In this document: positions 8,273 to 17,169 of the stretch, in pieces
How the letters are laid out: every line of letters begins with the position of its first letter
Position numbering within the stretch: the stretch's first letter is position 1
Assembly (NCBI GenBank): GCA_040218535.1
Contig: JAVJRG010000012.1
Coordinates: 434,001-498,000, forward strand
Length of the DNA stretch: 64,000 nucleotides
Source of the DNA: Lacipirellulaceae bacterium
Lineage (GTDB): Bacteria > Planctomycetota > Planctomycetia > Pirellulales > Lacipirellulaceae
Reading direction: 5' to 3'
Notes under the pieces: generated by a model
What the model saw: the letters and a program-made list of their open reading frames with translations, nothing else
Databases searched by the model: none
Told to the model about the DNA's origin: nothing
Position numbers and translations under genes: made by a program

Positions 8273-9379
8273 CTACCTCCCCGCAGAGAGGATCGACGGC
8301 AGCCAAGTGCACAGGTAATAAGCCCGTGGTGCCGTAAGGTCCAAGAGAGTAGCGACATCCACCCCGCCGCTTGATTGATTGCGAAGACGTTGACCTTCGG
8401 CACCGAGCAATGCATTCAGCCCGACGGGCGGCTCATCGTATTTCACGGCGCGAACGTTGCTCTTGGTGACGTTTGCCAGCTCCGCCGCGCGCTCAATCGC
8501 CCCATCGATGAAACCAATCTTGTCGACCAATCCGTTCTCAAGCGCCTGTTGGGCTGTAAAGATCTGCCCCGTGGCCACCTTGTCGAGTTGCTCGTCGTTG
8601 TTCTCAAACTCGGGACGCCCTGAGACGACAATCTGCTTGAAGCGTTTGAAGCTCAGATCGACCAGCGTTTGCAGCAGTTCTCGCTCTTCTGCTCGTTCTT
8701 CGTCAGACAAATTACGTGTGGGACTGCCCATGAGTTTGTACTTGTGGCTGGCGACCGAGTCGTCCTTCACATCCCAAGCGGTTAGCAATCCGGAGAAGTC
8801 GTAGTGCGGAATCACGACGCCAATCGAACCCGTCCAAGTGGTCGGCTCAGCAAAAATGGTATCTGGTGTCTCACCGACCGCCATGGCCATGTAGTAGCCG
8901 CCGCTCGCGCAGATGCTTCCCATGCTGACGACGATCGGCAGATCGCGATCCTCGGCAAGCTCGACAAGGTGATGATAGAGATAGTCACTCCCCGTGACCG
9001 TCCCTCCAGGCGAATCGATCCGCAGCACAACTGCCACGACGCTGTCATCCTTACGCACCCGATCGATCTGCTGCTTAACGAAATTGTCTCCCTCCATGAT
9101 CGTGCCAGTCGCCTTGATGATGGCAATTTTTTTGTTCGCTTTAGCATTAAGCGAGTGATACTTCTCCTGCGGTCCATTGGGTGGGCTGAAGTAACTCTGA
9201 TACATCGCGCTCTGGCCGATGAGCCCCATGATGCAAAAGCCGAGGGCAATGAGCAGAAACTTACCGTACTTGCCCAGAGCGGTCGGTTGCTGCTGTTGAA
9301 GGATTACCTGTGGAGCAGGCTTCGTAGCAGCCGAAGGTTGGCTAGGCGGCAATTCGCGAGGATCGTCGGAAGTGGTCAT
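8273..9379 (-). CDS. sppA: signal peptide peptidase SppA (short, 36K type)
   Basis: 368 residues. One N-terminal membrane helix (about 36-58, FLLIALGFCIMGLIGQ) anchors a periplasmic S49 peptidase. The family blocks VVLRIDSPGGTVTGSDYLYHHL, then SMGSICASGGYYMAMA with the nucleophile Ser in ASGG, then TGSIGVV are all present. The likely general-base Lys is in YKLMGSPTRNLS. This is the single-domain form of about 330-370 residues, not the double-length E. coli type. It degrades signal peptides left in the membrane. The frame is open up to 10111, but ATG 9379 (MTTSDDP) is the real start: the rest overlaps the divergent oxidoreductase gene and lacks family similarity. Confidence 0.92.
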   Translation of the reverse strand: MTTSDDPRELPPSQPSAATKPAPQVILQQQQPTALGKYGKFLLIALGFCIMGLIGQSAMYQSYFSPPNGPQEKYHSLNAKANKKIAIIKATGTIMEGDNFVKQQIDRVRKDDSVVAVVLRIDSPGGTVTGSDYLYHHLVELAEDRDLPIVVSMGSICASGGYYMAMAVGETPDTIFAEPTTWTGSIGVVIPHYDFSGLLTAWDVKDDSVASHKYKLMGSPTRNLSDEERAEERELLQTLVDLSFKRFKQIVVSGRPEFENNDEQLDKVATGQIFTAQQALENGLVDKIGFIDGAIERAAELANVTKSNVRAVKYDEPPVGLNALLGAEGQRLRNQSSGGVDVATLLDLTAPRAYYLCTWLPSILSAGR

Positions 9380-9565
9380 AGCGGACTCAAATAGGACGGA
9401 AAGTGCTGAATAACGCATTCTATCGGTGAGTCGGTCTGAAAGAAACGGGCACCTCATCCCTTGAATCGCGTCATGAGTTCTAACGGGATTTGGATTCCTC
9501 GTGGGATGGCTGTAAATTAGAGCCATAGCGTTCTCGCCCATACCCCTTATCCCTGGCATGTCATC

Positions 9566-11035
9566 ATGGCTATTCCCACCACTTCCCGACGTAAGTTCTT
9601 GCAAACTAGTACCGCTGCTGGAGCCTCTCTTCTTCTGACGGGGACGCGTGCCTCCGGTCAGGTTGAGGGTGCGAATGACCGCGTTCGAATCGCCATCGCT
9701 GGACTTAATAGCCGGGGCAACGCTCACATGGACGGCTGGCTCAGCCAGCAGAATGTTGAGATCGCCTACCTCGTCGATCCCGATTCGAAAGTTTTGGCCA
9801 GAGCTCAACAGCGCGTTGACAGAAAATCCGATGGCCGGATGAAGCCCAAAGGCGTGGCGGACATTCGCGAAGTGCTCAACGACGAGTCCATCGATGCCGT
9901 CTCGATCGCGACGCCCAATCACTGGCATTCCTTGATGACCATCTGGGCCGCTCAACATGGCAAGCATGTCTATGTTGAAAAGCCAATGAGTCACGACATC
10001 GCTGAAGGCCGTGTCGCGGTTGCCGCACAAAAGAAGTATGGCGTCGTGATTCAGCACGGCACTCAGCGACGAAGCAATGCAGGTATCGCTGGACTGCATG
10101 AAGCGCTGCACTCGGGCAAGCTACCCCGCCTGAAGATCGCCTACGGCTACGCATGCAAGCCGCGTGATGGGATTGACCACAAATCTCCCACGACACCTCC
10201 CGAGAATCTCGACTGGAATCTTTGGAAGGGGCCTTCGGTGCTTGACGACTATCACGGGAACCTTGTGCACTACAACTGGCACTGGTTCTGGAAAACAGGC
10301 AACGGTGAATTGAACAACCAGGGCACACATCAGCTCGACGTCGCCCGCTGGGCAATCGACCCTGACCAAACTCACCCCACAAGAGCGATGGCCATCGGCG
10401 GACGCTTTGGCTGGGACGATCAGGGTGAAACGCCCAACACGATGTTCTCCGTTGCCGAATACCCCAACGGACAGTACCTGATGTTCAACGTGCGGAACAT
10501 GAAGCACAAGAACTATAAGACCCAGGTGTACAACGAATACTATCTGGAAGATGGCAGCCGGATCGTTGGTGAAGGGAAGTACAAGATTTATCGACCAGGC
10601 AGCACGACTGCCGAAGACCTGCCGCTACCTCCAGGTGTCGTCACCCCCGGCGGTCCCTGGGGTAGTTTCATCAAGGCTGTACGGGCGGGCGATCCCAGCA
10701 TGGTCAATGGCGACGTCCACGATGCCCACTACGGGTGTGTCGTCGGTCACCTCATGAATAACAGCTACCGCTTGGGCGAGACGGTCCCCTTCAGTGCCAA
10801 ATCTGGCAAGTTTGGTGACAACCACGAACCTTCAGAACACTTCCTGAAGCTCCACACGATGATGCAAGGCGAAGCGGGTCTCCCGCAGGATGGGACGTCT
10901 TACCGTCTCGGCCCGTGGCTCGAATTCGACGGACAGACTGAGCGTTTCGTCGGCGACCACGCTGAAACAGCAAATAGCCTGCTCAAGGACGCTAATAATC
11001 CGGGATTCGAGATACCTACGTCTGAGAATGTCTAG
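9566..11035 (+). CDS. Tat-exported Gfo/Idh/MocA family oxidoreductase
   Basis: 489 residues. The N-terminus TSRRKFLQTSTAAGASLLL is a twin-arginine signal, so the folded enzyme should be exported. Next comes the Rossmann domain VRIAIAGLNSRGNAHMDGW, then SIATPNHWHSLMTIWAAQHGKHVYVEKPMSHD, with the EKP motif of the family. The C-terminal part holds the alpha/beta substrate domain (HWFWKTGNGELNNQGTHQLDVARWAI). These NAD(P)-dependent enzymes act on sugars or inositols. In planctomycetes many paralogues exist and most have no known substrate. A TIM-barrel sugar isomerase-like gene follows 165 bases later in the same direction, fitting a carbohydrate pathway. Confidence 0.9.
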   Translation: MAIPTTSRRKFLQTSTAAGASLLLTGTRASGQVEGANDRVRIAIAGLNSRGNAHMDGWLSQQNVEIAYLVDPDSKVLARAQQRVDRKSDGRMKPKGVADIREVLNDESIDAVSIATPNHWHSLMTIWAAQHGKHVYVEKPMSHDIAEGRVAVAAQKKYGVVIQHGTQRRSNAGIAGLHEALHSGKLPRLKIAYGYACKPRDGIDHKSPTTPPENLDWNLWKGPSVLDDYHGNLVHYNWHWFWKTGNGELNNQGTHQLDVARWAIDPDQTHPTRAMAIGGRFGWDDQGETPNTMFSVAEYPNGQYLMFNVRNMKHKNYKTQVYNEYYLEDGSRIVGEGKYKIYRPGSTTAEDLPLPPGVVTPGGPWGSFIKAVRAGDPSMVNGDVHDAHYGCVVGHLMNNSYRLGETVPFSAKSGKFGDNHEPSEHFLKLHTMMQGEAGLPQDGTSYRLGPWLEFDGQTERFVGDHAETANSLLKDANNPGFEIPTSENV

Positions 11036-11200
11036 CGGGTGAAACTTGTATTCCTTTAGCTGAGCGTGTTCGTTTGGCTCGCTCCGCGCGCCATTGCCCC
11101 TTCCCTACCTTACGCGGTAAATTAAGCCGTCCAGCCAAGAGATTCGCCCTCTGCGTATCCCCGCAGGAGCTGATAAACCCATAAAAGGAGTGACCCTACC

Positions 11201-11968
11201 GTGATTGTCTGCGCGTCGATGGAATGCTTTCCTGACCTACCTAAGGATGAGGTAGCAGGAGCCCTGGTAGACCTGGAATATACAGCCATCGAATTGCCGG
11301 TCCACGCTAGCGGCGTCAGTTGGGCTGCCCCCGGCGGCATTGCCGCGAATCTCGAAGAGGCTGTCGAGGCGTTTCGCGATACGAAACGGCTGAATATTTC
11401 GGCACTCAGTTTTGATACGGAAGGCTCAGAGGCGGCCCCCGGCAGCGACGCTTACTACGAGCAGTTCACCGCACTTTGTAAGCTGGCCAAGGCTTTACGA
11501 ATCGTTCCCATTGTCGTACCGGCTGCTGAACAGGGGACGCCCTTCAACGAAGAGATCGATCGACTACGCGAGCTGGTAAAAATTGCCTCGCTCGAGGGCG
11601 TTCTGGTTGCCATGAAAACTTCGCTTGGCTGCATGAGCGAAGATCCCGACACAGCCGCGGTGCTCTGCGACAACGTTAAAGGGCTAGGGGTCTGTCTCGA
11701 CCCGAGTTGCTACATCGCAGGTCCTTGGCAAGGAAAGGATTTCGCGAAGATTGTTCCTTACACCTATCACGTGCACGTTCGGGACTCGACCACCAGTAAG
11801 TACCACGTCCGGGTGGGCCAAGGTGAACTCGACTACGGCAAACTCATCAGCCAACTCGAAGCAGCCAAGTACAAGGGGGCCCTCTCGGTGCACATGCCGC
11901 CGCTAGAGGATCTCGACCATAAAGCCGAGATGCGAAAAATGCGTCTGCTGCTCGAAAGCTTGCTTTAA
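11201..11968 (+). CDS. sugar phosphate isomerase/epimerase-like TIM barrel protein
   Basis: 255 residues with a GTG start at 11201 preceded by AAAAGGAG at proper spacing. Strand and helix patterns fit the xylose-isomerase-like TIM barrel (AP endonuclease 2 superfamily). Features are VLVAMKTSLGCMSEDPD, GVCLDPSCYIAGPW and YTYHVHVRDSTTSKYHVRVGQGELDYGKL, where the HVHVRD and GQGELD segments carry likely metal ligands. The substrate is unknown. Its position behind a Gfo/Idh/MocA oxidoreductase is a common pairing in sugar and inositol catabolism. Confidence 0.8.
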   Translation: MIVCASMECFPDLPKDEVAGALVDLEYTAIELPVHASGVSWAAPGGIAANLEEAVEAFRDTKRLNISALSFDTEGSEAAPGSDAYYEQFTALCKLAKALRIVPIVVPAAEQGTPFNEEIDRLRELVKIASLEGVLVAMKTSLGCMSEDPDTAAVLCDNVKGLGVCLDPSCYIAGPWQGKDFAKIVPYTYHVHVRDSTTSKYHVRVGQGELDYGKLISQLEAAKYKGALSVHMPPLEDLDHKAEMRKMRLLLESLL

Positions 11969-12063
11969 AGAAGCTACGCTCTTTGGGCGATTGTGCGTTC
12001 GCGTGAGAAATGCTAACAAGCTTCGCATCCGCATGAGCGGCTGGCTATGATCACCCCATAGCC

Positions 12064-12080
12064 GCGGTGCTACGCACCGC
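12064..12080 (-). repeat. REP-like palindrome, left copy
   Basis: GCGGTGC-TAC-GCACCGC, a perfect 7-bp stem. Its reverse complement reads GCGGTGC-GTA-GCACCGC, the same core as the copy at 12608-12622. It is therefore an inverted partner on the other side of the transposase gene. Confidence 0.7.
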
Positions 12081-12121
12081 CGGTCCTCGCCCTTCACAAA
12101 AAGTACTCCTTCAAGAGTAAC

Positions 12122-12601
12122 ATGCCCTGCTATCTTTTCACCTACCACGCCCACGGTAGTTGGATGCCGGATCGCACTCAAGGCTACGTTCACAGGAAAG
12201 AAGGAGTGAAGCCATCAGACGAGGAGATGGCCAGAGCCTATCGGCAGAATCAAATCTCTCCAACGGCATACTTTGATTCGCTTATTCAGACTTCACTGAT
12301 CGAAGCGGCGCGTGGAGCTTGTCGCCACCTTGATGCTCGTTGTCATGCGGTCGTGACGGAAACAACACACGTCCACATTCTGATAAGTTGGAAAAGCGAA
12401 CGATCTGCAACAAGCATGAGCCGGTCATTGAAAAGTGCCTTGTCACGCTATCTGAACCAGCAGTTCCAACAGCGGCAGTGGCTTTCCAAAGGCGCAAGCA
12501 AGCAACCGGTGAAAGACCTTGAACACTACGAGTACTTGGTAGGGGTCTATTTACCGAAGCATCGAGGGGTTCAATGGTTGGAAGATCGAACAAACCGCTA
12601 A
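12122..12601 (+). CDS. REP-associated tyrosine transposase (RAYT, IS200-like Y1 family)
   Basis: 159 residues, the size of single-domain Y1 transposases. The HUH metal-binding motif is seen as THVHILISW. A later YEYLVGVYLPKHRG segment carries candidate catalytic tyrosines. The N-terminus LFTYHAHGSWMPDRTQGYVHR matches the family's opening strand. No cargo gene and no IS ends apart from palindromes are present. GCGGTGC/GCACCGC hairpins lie 40 bases upstream and 7 bases downstream in opposite orientation, the classical layout of a RAYT with its own REP pair. RAYTs are thought to nick and mobilise REP sequences as single strands. The gene appears intact. Confidence 0.85.
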   Translation: MPCYLFTYHAHGSWMPDRTQGYVHRKEGVKPSDEEMARAYRQNQISPTAYFDSLIQTSLIEAARGACRHLDARCHAVVTETTHVHILISWKSERSATSMSRSLKSALSRYLNQQFQQRQWLSKGASKQPVKDLEHYEYLVGVYLPKHRGVQWLEDRTNR

Positions 12602-12607
12602 TTCCGG

Positions 12608-12622
12608 CGGTGCGTAGCACCG
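12608..12622 (+). repeat. REP-like palindrome, right copy
   Basis: CGGTGC-GTA-GCACCG starts 7 bases past the RAYT stop, and CCGG and GGGG extend the stem. It is the inverted twin of the hairpin at 12064-12080. Confidence 0.7.
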
Positions 12623-12647
12623 GGGCTGTCTGACTATAGAAACAACA

Positions 12648-12679
12648 ACGGCCGCGGCTAGAGGGGGCACCGCGGCCGT
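12648..12679. terminator. strong GC-rich hairpin
   Basis: ACGGCCGCGG (12648-12657) pairs perfectly with CCGCGGCCGT (12670-12679) across a 12-base loop. The stem extends weakly through ACAAC/GTCGT. It lies between the RAYT and the convergent PDZ gene and could terminate either. Confidence 0.6.
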
Positions 12680-12777
12680 CGTGTCAGCCAACGTGTAACG
12701 AACGCGAGGGCTGAGGGAGGGTTTCCAATTGTTTTCATGCTCTACTTGAGCTAATGTAACCTCGCTAGTGATTATGC

Positions 12778-12839
12778 CCTTATTCGTGGCTGCCCTTATT
12801 CGTGGCTGCCGTTATTCGTGAGCCAACATTCGTGAGCCA
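12778..12839. repeat. short degenerate tandem repeat
   Basis: TTATTCGTGGCTGCC twice, then TTATTCGTGAGCCAA and CATTCGTGAGCCAA. These are four imperfect units of about 15 bases just past the stop of the PDZ protein gene. Confidence 0.6.
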
Positions 12840-12840
12840 A

Positions 12841-13980
12841 TTACTCAGGCTTGTCCATCTGTTGTTGCATCGCTTCGAGACGCTTTTCGAGCTCTCGCAT
12901 GCGATCCAAAATATGTTTCTCGCGTGCATCACGCTCCGGATTGGCGTCTTGCATTCTTTGGCGGGGTCGTCGCTCCGGGAGTAGGTTTCTTAGCTCTTCC
13001 TCAATATCGAAACCGCCACCGAAGAGGTCTCGTTCACCGGGCAATCGGTCACCAAAGACTCCACCACCGCCAAATCCGCCATTGAATTGAGCTAGGTTAT
13101 TTCCTTGGAGCAGCTTGCTGACCGTATCGCGCAAATCTTCGGGCAGCTTTTCCAACGCCTTGGCATCATCGCCAACGATCTCCCAGGTTTCGTCTCCTCG
13201 TTTCACGGTAATCTTCGGAAGCTCTCCGTTCTGGCGTTGCATCTGAATCGAGACGCCACCTGGAATCGCGGCTTGCCAGTTGCCATCATCTTGAAATATT
13301 CGAGCCTGCGGGAGCCCCCGTCCTTGCAGCATTTTCTGCATCAGACGGGCAGCATCTGGGTTTCCCCCGAAGATACCTTGGCGATTCGGAATAGCGTTGT
13401 TGACTGACAGATCTGCGGGTCGCTCAGCAGGCTTAACCGTGACCGTCTTCTCTTTGGCTAGCCTCAGAATCTTCAACTCGATCGGCTTTCCTTCGTCAGC
13501 TAAGACGAGTTTCTGGAGTGCTCGCATATCTTGCAACGGTTCGCCTGCAGCCGCGATGATGACATCATGCTGGCGAAGTCCCGCCTTGTCGGCAGGACTC
13601 TCAGGGACGACCTGCTCGATCACAACACCGAGGTCGTCGGCGAGCTGTAAATGTGTGCGAAGCACCGGGCTCTGCACTGTCCGACCTTGAATGCCAATCC
13701 AAAATGCCTTGGCTGGAACTACTCTGTTCTCAAGCTTAGGGACTTCGCGAGTGCTATCGTCAACAGGGTTAATGGGGACAATCGGCCCGTCCAGCTCGGT
13801 TGCCGTCTCCTTCGAACCCCCTTCTTCCTGTGAAACTTCGTCGCTTACTTCGACCTGGTCTTGATCAACTTGCTGTCCACTCACCGAAGGCAAAGCCACC
13901 AGTAACGTGGCAAGACCAAAGAAGGCGACGGTGACGGCACCGCTGCGAAATGCCAATGACTTGAAAGCGTTTGATCTCAT
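12841..13980 (-). CDS. secreted PDZ-domain protein
   Basis: 379 residues. A signal peptide (about residues 1-36, GAVTVAFFGLATLLVALPSVSG) precedes an acidic Glu/Asp/Val-rich stretch. A single PDZ domain follows at about 90-180 (FWIGIQGRTVQ..., VVIEQVVPESPADKAGLRQHDVIIAAAGEPL). The rest has a Gln/Asn/Gly-rich part and ends in a charged coiled coil (RDAREKHILDRMRELEKRLEAMQQQM, about 350-377). There is no protease domain, so it is not a DegP/HtrA enzyme; it is likely a periplasmic scaffold that binds C-termini. The stop is followed by a small tandem repeat. It stands alone: neighbours on both sides are separated by gaps above 150 bases. Confidence 0.75.
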   Translation of the reverse strand: MRSNAFKSLAFRSGAVTVAFFGLATLLVALPSVSGQQVDQDQVEVSDEVSQEEGGSKETATELDGPIVPINPVDDSTREVPKLENRVVPAKAFWIGIQGRTVQSPVLRTHLQLADDLGVVIEQVVPESPADKAGLRQHDVIIAAAGEPLQDMRALQKLVLADEGKPIELKILRLAKEKTVTVKPAERPADLSVNNAIPNRQGIFGGNPDAARLMQKMLQGRGLPQARIFQDDGNWQAAIPGGVSIQMQRQNGELPKITVKRGDETWEIVGDDAKALEKLPEDLRDTVSKLLQGNNLAQFNGGFGGGGVFGDRLPGERDLFGGGFDIEEELRNLLPERRPRQRMQDANPERDAREKHILDRMRELEKRLEAMQQQMDKPE

Positions 13981-14142
13981 CTCGCTAAACTCCTATCCCT
14001 TTCATCGATAGATTCTGCCGTAGTGTAGCAATAGCACCAAGCCCAATGTCGACTCGTCGCTCTCGATCGAGGAGCAGTACAACCCGTATCTTTTTCTTCA
14101 AGAGTCGTTGATTGAGCTAAAAACGTCTAGATATGGAGTTAT

Positions 14143-15417
14143 TTACGCATTTCCGACGACTTGGTTCGAGCCCAGCAACGAGATTTTCTGGGCTCCTCCT
14201 CTTAGGGTAAATACCCACAGGAGGGTAGCCCCGAGCAGAATAATCACGCTGAGATTCTGGGAAATGCTCAACCCCGTGCCAAACACCGGAGACTCATCCA
14301 CGCGGATGACCTCGAGCAGAAAACGGGCCACGGGGTAGACCGTTAGCATCAGTGCCACCACCTGTCCGTCACTCTTCCGCCACGGATAGAAACTCCACAG
14401 CAGCCAGCAAAGCAGAGCGGCATTCACGGCACTATAGATCTGCGTTGGTTGGACCGGCAGACTCCGCGGTGGCACCTCTGGCCTTATTCGATAGCGTGCC
14501 CCACTCTCATCGACGATTTCAAGTGACTTCCCTTCGATGAAGGACAGTGCGGTCAGCCGCTCGGCATCGGCGACCGTCTGCACCTCGTAGCCGTTGATCG
14601 CCTGGATACGTTGCTCGGCAGTTAGTCTCTGTTTCGCCGCCGGTGAATCCGGTTCGACACTGGCGATCTGCAAGCCATATGATTCCGGATTTAGTGAATA
14701 GCGTAGTCCATGAAAACGGCCCTGCCCTAGTTGCTCCGCGTAGGGTCCGCTCAGTTTCCCGGGCGAACTCTCTTGCGGGAAAGTAATCCCGCAAGCTGAA
14801 TCAGTCACGCCGCCATAGCAGCATCCATTTAGCAAACACCCGACACGGCCAAACGCCAGGCCGATCAACAAACTTGGCGCGATCAGGTCGGCGAGTGCGA
14901 GTGACGGGAGTTTGTGTTTGCGTGTGAAATACAAGAACGCTGCCGTTGCGCCAATCAGCGAACCATAAACGACTAATCCCCCTTCAGTAAAACTGAATGC
15001 CGCCTTGATCGTCTCGCCGAGCGTCGCCTGTTTGATTCGCGAGTCCCAGTACTCAATCACATAGAAAAGTCGCGCACCGACGATGCCTGCAACAAACATA
15101 TGCATCGCGAGCCCGAAGATGGTCTCTGCGCTAACCCCAGCGCGTCCTCCACGCACCACGGCAAGCCACAAACCTGACAGACAGCCGAGGAGCATCATGA
15201 GGCCGTAACTGCGAATCGGCAGTCCGCCGGGAAATAGTTTCGGCAAGACGAGAATCGCCACCACGCCAAGGGCAAGTGTCATCCACGCATCACCCGCACC
15301 GCCACTTTTATAGACCGAGTAGCCGCCGACACCCAGCCAAAGGGCCAGGAGCAAGCCAAATCCAAAGATAGGCACGCCACCGACTTCGATCGGAATGCGG
15401 AGAAGTTCTGAGTACAT
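14143..15417 (-). CDS. lgt: prolipoprotein diacylglyceryl transferase Lgt with inserted PDZ-like domain
   Basis: 424 residues, well above the usual 260-300. Lgt transfers diacylglycerol from phosphatidylglycerol to the lipobox Cys of prelipoproteins in the inner membrane. Family segments are GLPIRSYGLMMLLG (about 65-78), TEGGLVVYGSLIGA (about 144-157), LADLIAPSLLIGLAFGRVGCLLNGCCYGG (about 175-203), PTQIYSAV and the final helices. The Asn/Glu of the E. coli GRxGNFxNxE motif is replaced here by GRVGCLLNGCCYGG. About residues 245-316 form an extra PDZ-like unit (LQIASVEPDSPAAKQRLTAEQRIQAINGYEVQ). The N-terminus carries an extra pair of helices. panC and folK lie upstream on the same strand with gaps under 100 bases. 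Confidence 0.9.
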   Translation of the reverse strand: MYSELLRIPIEVGGVPIFGFGLLLALWLGVGGYSVYKSGGAGDAWMTLALGVVAILVLPKLFPGGLPIRSYGLMMLLGCLSGLWLAVVRGGRAGVSAETIFGLAMHMFVAGIVGARLFYVIEYWDSRIKQATLGETIKAAFSFTEGGLVVYGSLIGATAAFLYFTRKHKLPSLALADLIAPSLLIGLAFGRVGCLLNGCCYGGVTDSACGITFPQESSPGKLSGPYAEQLGQGRFHGLRYSLNPESYGLQIASVEPDSPAAKQRLTAEQRIQAINGYEVQTVADAERLTALSFIEGKSLEIVDESGARYRIRPEVPPRSLPVQPTQIYSAVNAALLCWLLWSFYPWRKSDGQVVALMLTVYPVARFLLEVIRVDESPVFGTGLSISQNLSVIILLGATLLWVFTLRGGAQKISLLGSNQVVGNA

Positions 15418-15513
15418 GTCATCAAGCTGTCAGCTATTGGCTGTCAGCTATCGGCTTGGTTGGAATGTGCTTGATTCGTACTGAAACTCGACGCCGTCTG
15501 CAAGCTGAGCTTC

Positions 15514-16374
15514 TCAAGCTGGCCCATTCGACCTGGCAGCCAACAGCCGATTGTCAATTAACCTCGTCTGACCGACACGCGCTGCTACCAATGCCCGCGT
15601 CGGGCCGCTGATTGTCTTCACCGGGTCGACCGTTCCTTCGGAAACAAGCGTAGCGTACTCGGTTTTCACCCCTGCGTCGTCGAGAATCTGCTCGATCTTT
15701 CTGCTAATCACTTCAACATCTCGTTCCCCTTGATCGTAGGCAACAACGGCTGCTTCCAGCGACTTCGAAAGGGCAAGTGCTTGCTCTCGCTCCGGGGGAC
15801 TCAAGTAGAAATTGCGGGAACTCATCGCCAGGCCATCGGGCTCACGAATAATCGGGCAAACTCGCAGCTTGAGATCCAGATTCAAATCGCGCACCAATTG
15901 TCTGATGACCAGCGATTGCTGGTAATCTTTCTCGCCGAAGTAAACCGACTGTGCGGGGACGATATTCATGAGCTTGAGGACCACGGTTGCGACGCCGTCG
16001 AAGTGTCCAGGACGGGCGGCCCCTTCGAACGGTTGGGCAACACCAGCGACAGAGAGTGTCGTCGCGAAACCGTCGGGGTAAATCTCTTCCGATGAGGGCG
16101 TGAAGACCCAATCGCAGCCGCGATCTTCAAGCAACTGGATGTCGGCATCGAGCGGACGGGGGTACTTGCGAAGATCTTCCTTGGGGCCGAACTGGGTCGG
16201 ATTGACGAAGATACTCACCGCAACTTGGTCGCATTCGGCCAAGGCCGCATCAACGAGGCTGAGGTGTCCCTCGTGCAGTGCGCCCATCGTGGGAACAAGA
16301 CCAACTCGCCGACCAGAGATCTTGGCCGCGCTGACGACCTGGCGGATAGCATTGGCATGATGCAGAATTTCCAT
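15514..16374 (-). CDS. panC: pantoate--beta-alanine ligase PanC
   Basis: 286 residues from ATG 16374. It condenses pantoate with beta-alanine using ATP to make pantothenate, the coenzyme A precursor. Family signatures are present: PTMGALHEGHLSLV (HIGH-like), SIFVNPTQFGPKEDLRKYPR, FDGVATVVLKLMNIVPAQSVYFGEKDYQQ and LAMSSRNFYLSPPER. The frame stays open to a GTG at 16401 that would add nine residues; MEILHHANAIR is the better family-like start. It sits between folK and lgt on the minus strand, probably in one operon, bringing cofactor synthesis together with membrane lipoprotein modification by position only. Confidence 0.95.
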   Translation of the reverse strand: MEILHHANAIRQVVSAAKISGRRVGLVPTMGALHEGHLSLVDAALAECDQVAVSIFVNPTQFGPKEDLRKYPRPLDADIQLLEDRGCDWVFTPSSEEIYPDGFATTLSVAGVAQPFEGAARPGHFDGVATVVLKLMNIVPAQSVYFGEKDYQQSLVIRQLVRDLNLDLKLRVCPIIREPDGLAMSSRNFYLSPPEREQALALSKSLEAAVVAYDQGERDVEVISRKIEQILDDAGVKTEYATLVSEGTVDPVKTISGPTRALVAARVGQTRLIDNRLLAARSNGPA

Positions 16375-16446
16375 CCTCACCACCGTACCGCCCCGAATCA
16401 CTCATCGACAAGGGCCAGAAACTAGGTCGCTCGCTCCGCGAGAGCG

Positions 16447-17169
16447 CTACTTAGTTGCCTCAATCGCGGCGATCGCCTCGTGGAGTACCGCCTCTTGCTC
16501 CTCGCGGTCTGTCGGCGTTGGCAGGACAGCCGTCGGACCGGCCAAGACCTCTTTAGGAGGATTCTCGCCAATCCAAATCACCAGCTTCGCCCGTGGCTGC
16601 TCCGGATCGTAGGCAAACTTCAGATGAGGGAAGCGATCCTTCAAAGCCTTGTAAATCGGCGTGACTTGAGCACTGTTCTCGCCTCCTACGGCAATCACAT
16701 TCTCGGCTGTGTCCAAGTGCCGGAGCAGAGCCTCCAAAGTCCAGCCGCTCGTTGTGTGCAAGAACGACGGGGCAATCTCCACTGCAGGTTGAAGCACAAA
16801 TCGACGAAACGACATCCGAGGATGCGGCACCACGAGATCATTCGCAGCGAACTCCTCTTGGTCGTAGAGCAAGAGGTCGAGATCAAGCGTTCTTGCCTGC
16901 CAACGCACAACACGTACGCGGTTTGCACCAGCTTCAATCGCGTGCAGTTCCTCCAACAGTGCTTCCGCGCTTAGTTCGGTGCGAAGCAGAGCGGCTGCAT
17001 TCAGAAAATCACCTTGTCCCGGGGGACCTCCAATAGGAGTTGTCACAACCAGCTGGCTGCGCCGGATGAGGCTGGTACTACTAATTCGTGAAAGGGCAAC
17101 AAAAGCAGCCGCAAGCGTTTTTCGGTTTTCGCCGAGGTTCCCACCTAGAGCAATAAGAGCATTTGCCAT
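16447..17169 (-). CDS. folK: HPPK (FolK) with C-terminal extension
   Basis: 240 residues, against 150-170 for typical 2-amino-4-hydroxy-6-hydroxymethyldihydropteridine pyrophosphokinase. The first 155 residues hold the full enzyme: IALGGNLGENRKTL, TTPIGGPPGQGDFLNAA and WQARTLDLDLLLYD (the signature with the metal-binding Asp pair), then PHPRMSFRRFVLQP. From about 160 an extra domain follows (ENVIAVGGENSAQVTPIYKAL... RAKLVIWIGENPPKE... ending in a charged helix); I do not recognise it. The enzyme supplies folate synthesis. It is first of a minus-strand set folK-panC-lgt. Confidence 0.92.
   Translation of the reverse strand: MANALIALGGNLGENRKTLAAAFVALSRISSTSLIRRSQLVVTTPIGGPPGQGDFLNAAALLRTELSAEALLEELHAIEAGANRVRVVRWQARTLDLDLLLYDQEEFAANDLVVPHPRMSFRRFVLQPAVEIAPSFLHTTSGWTLEALLRHLDTAENVIAVGGENSAQVTPIYKALKDRFPHLKFAYDPEQPRAKLVIWIGENPPKEVLAGPTAVLPTPTDREEQEAVLHEAIAAIEATK

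Noticed and set aside
9380-10111. N-terminal extension of sppA
   Set aside because: Overlaps the oxidoreductase gene and its promoter; the SppA family starts at 9379.
12282-12620. 112-codon antisense ORF over the RAYT
   Set aside because: Shadow; the RAYT has the HUH motif in the other direction.
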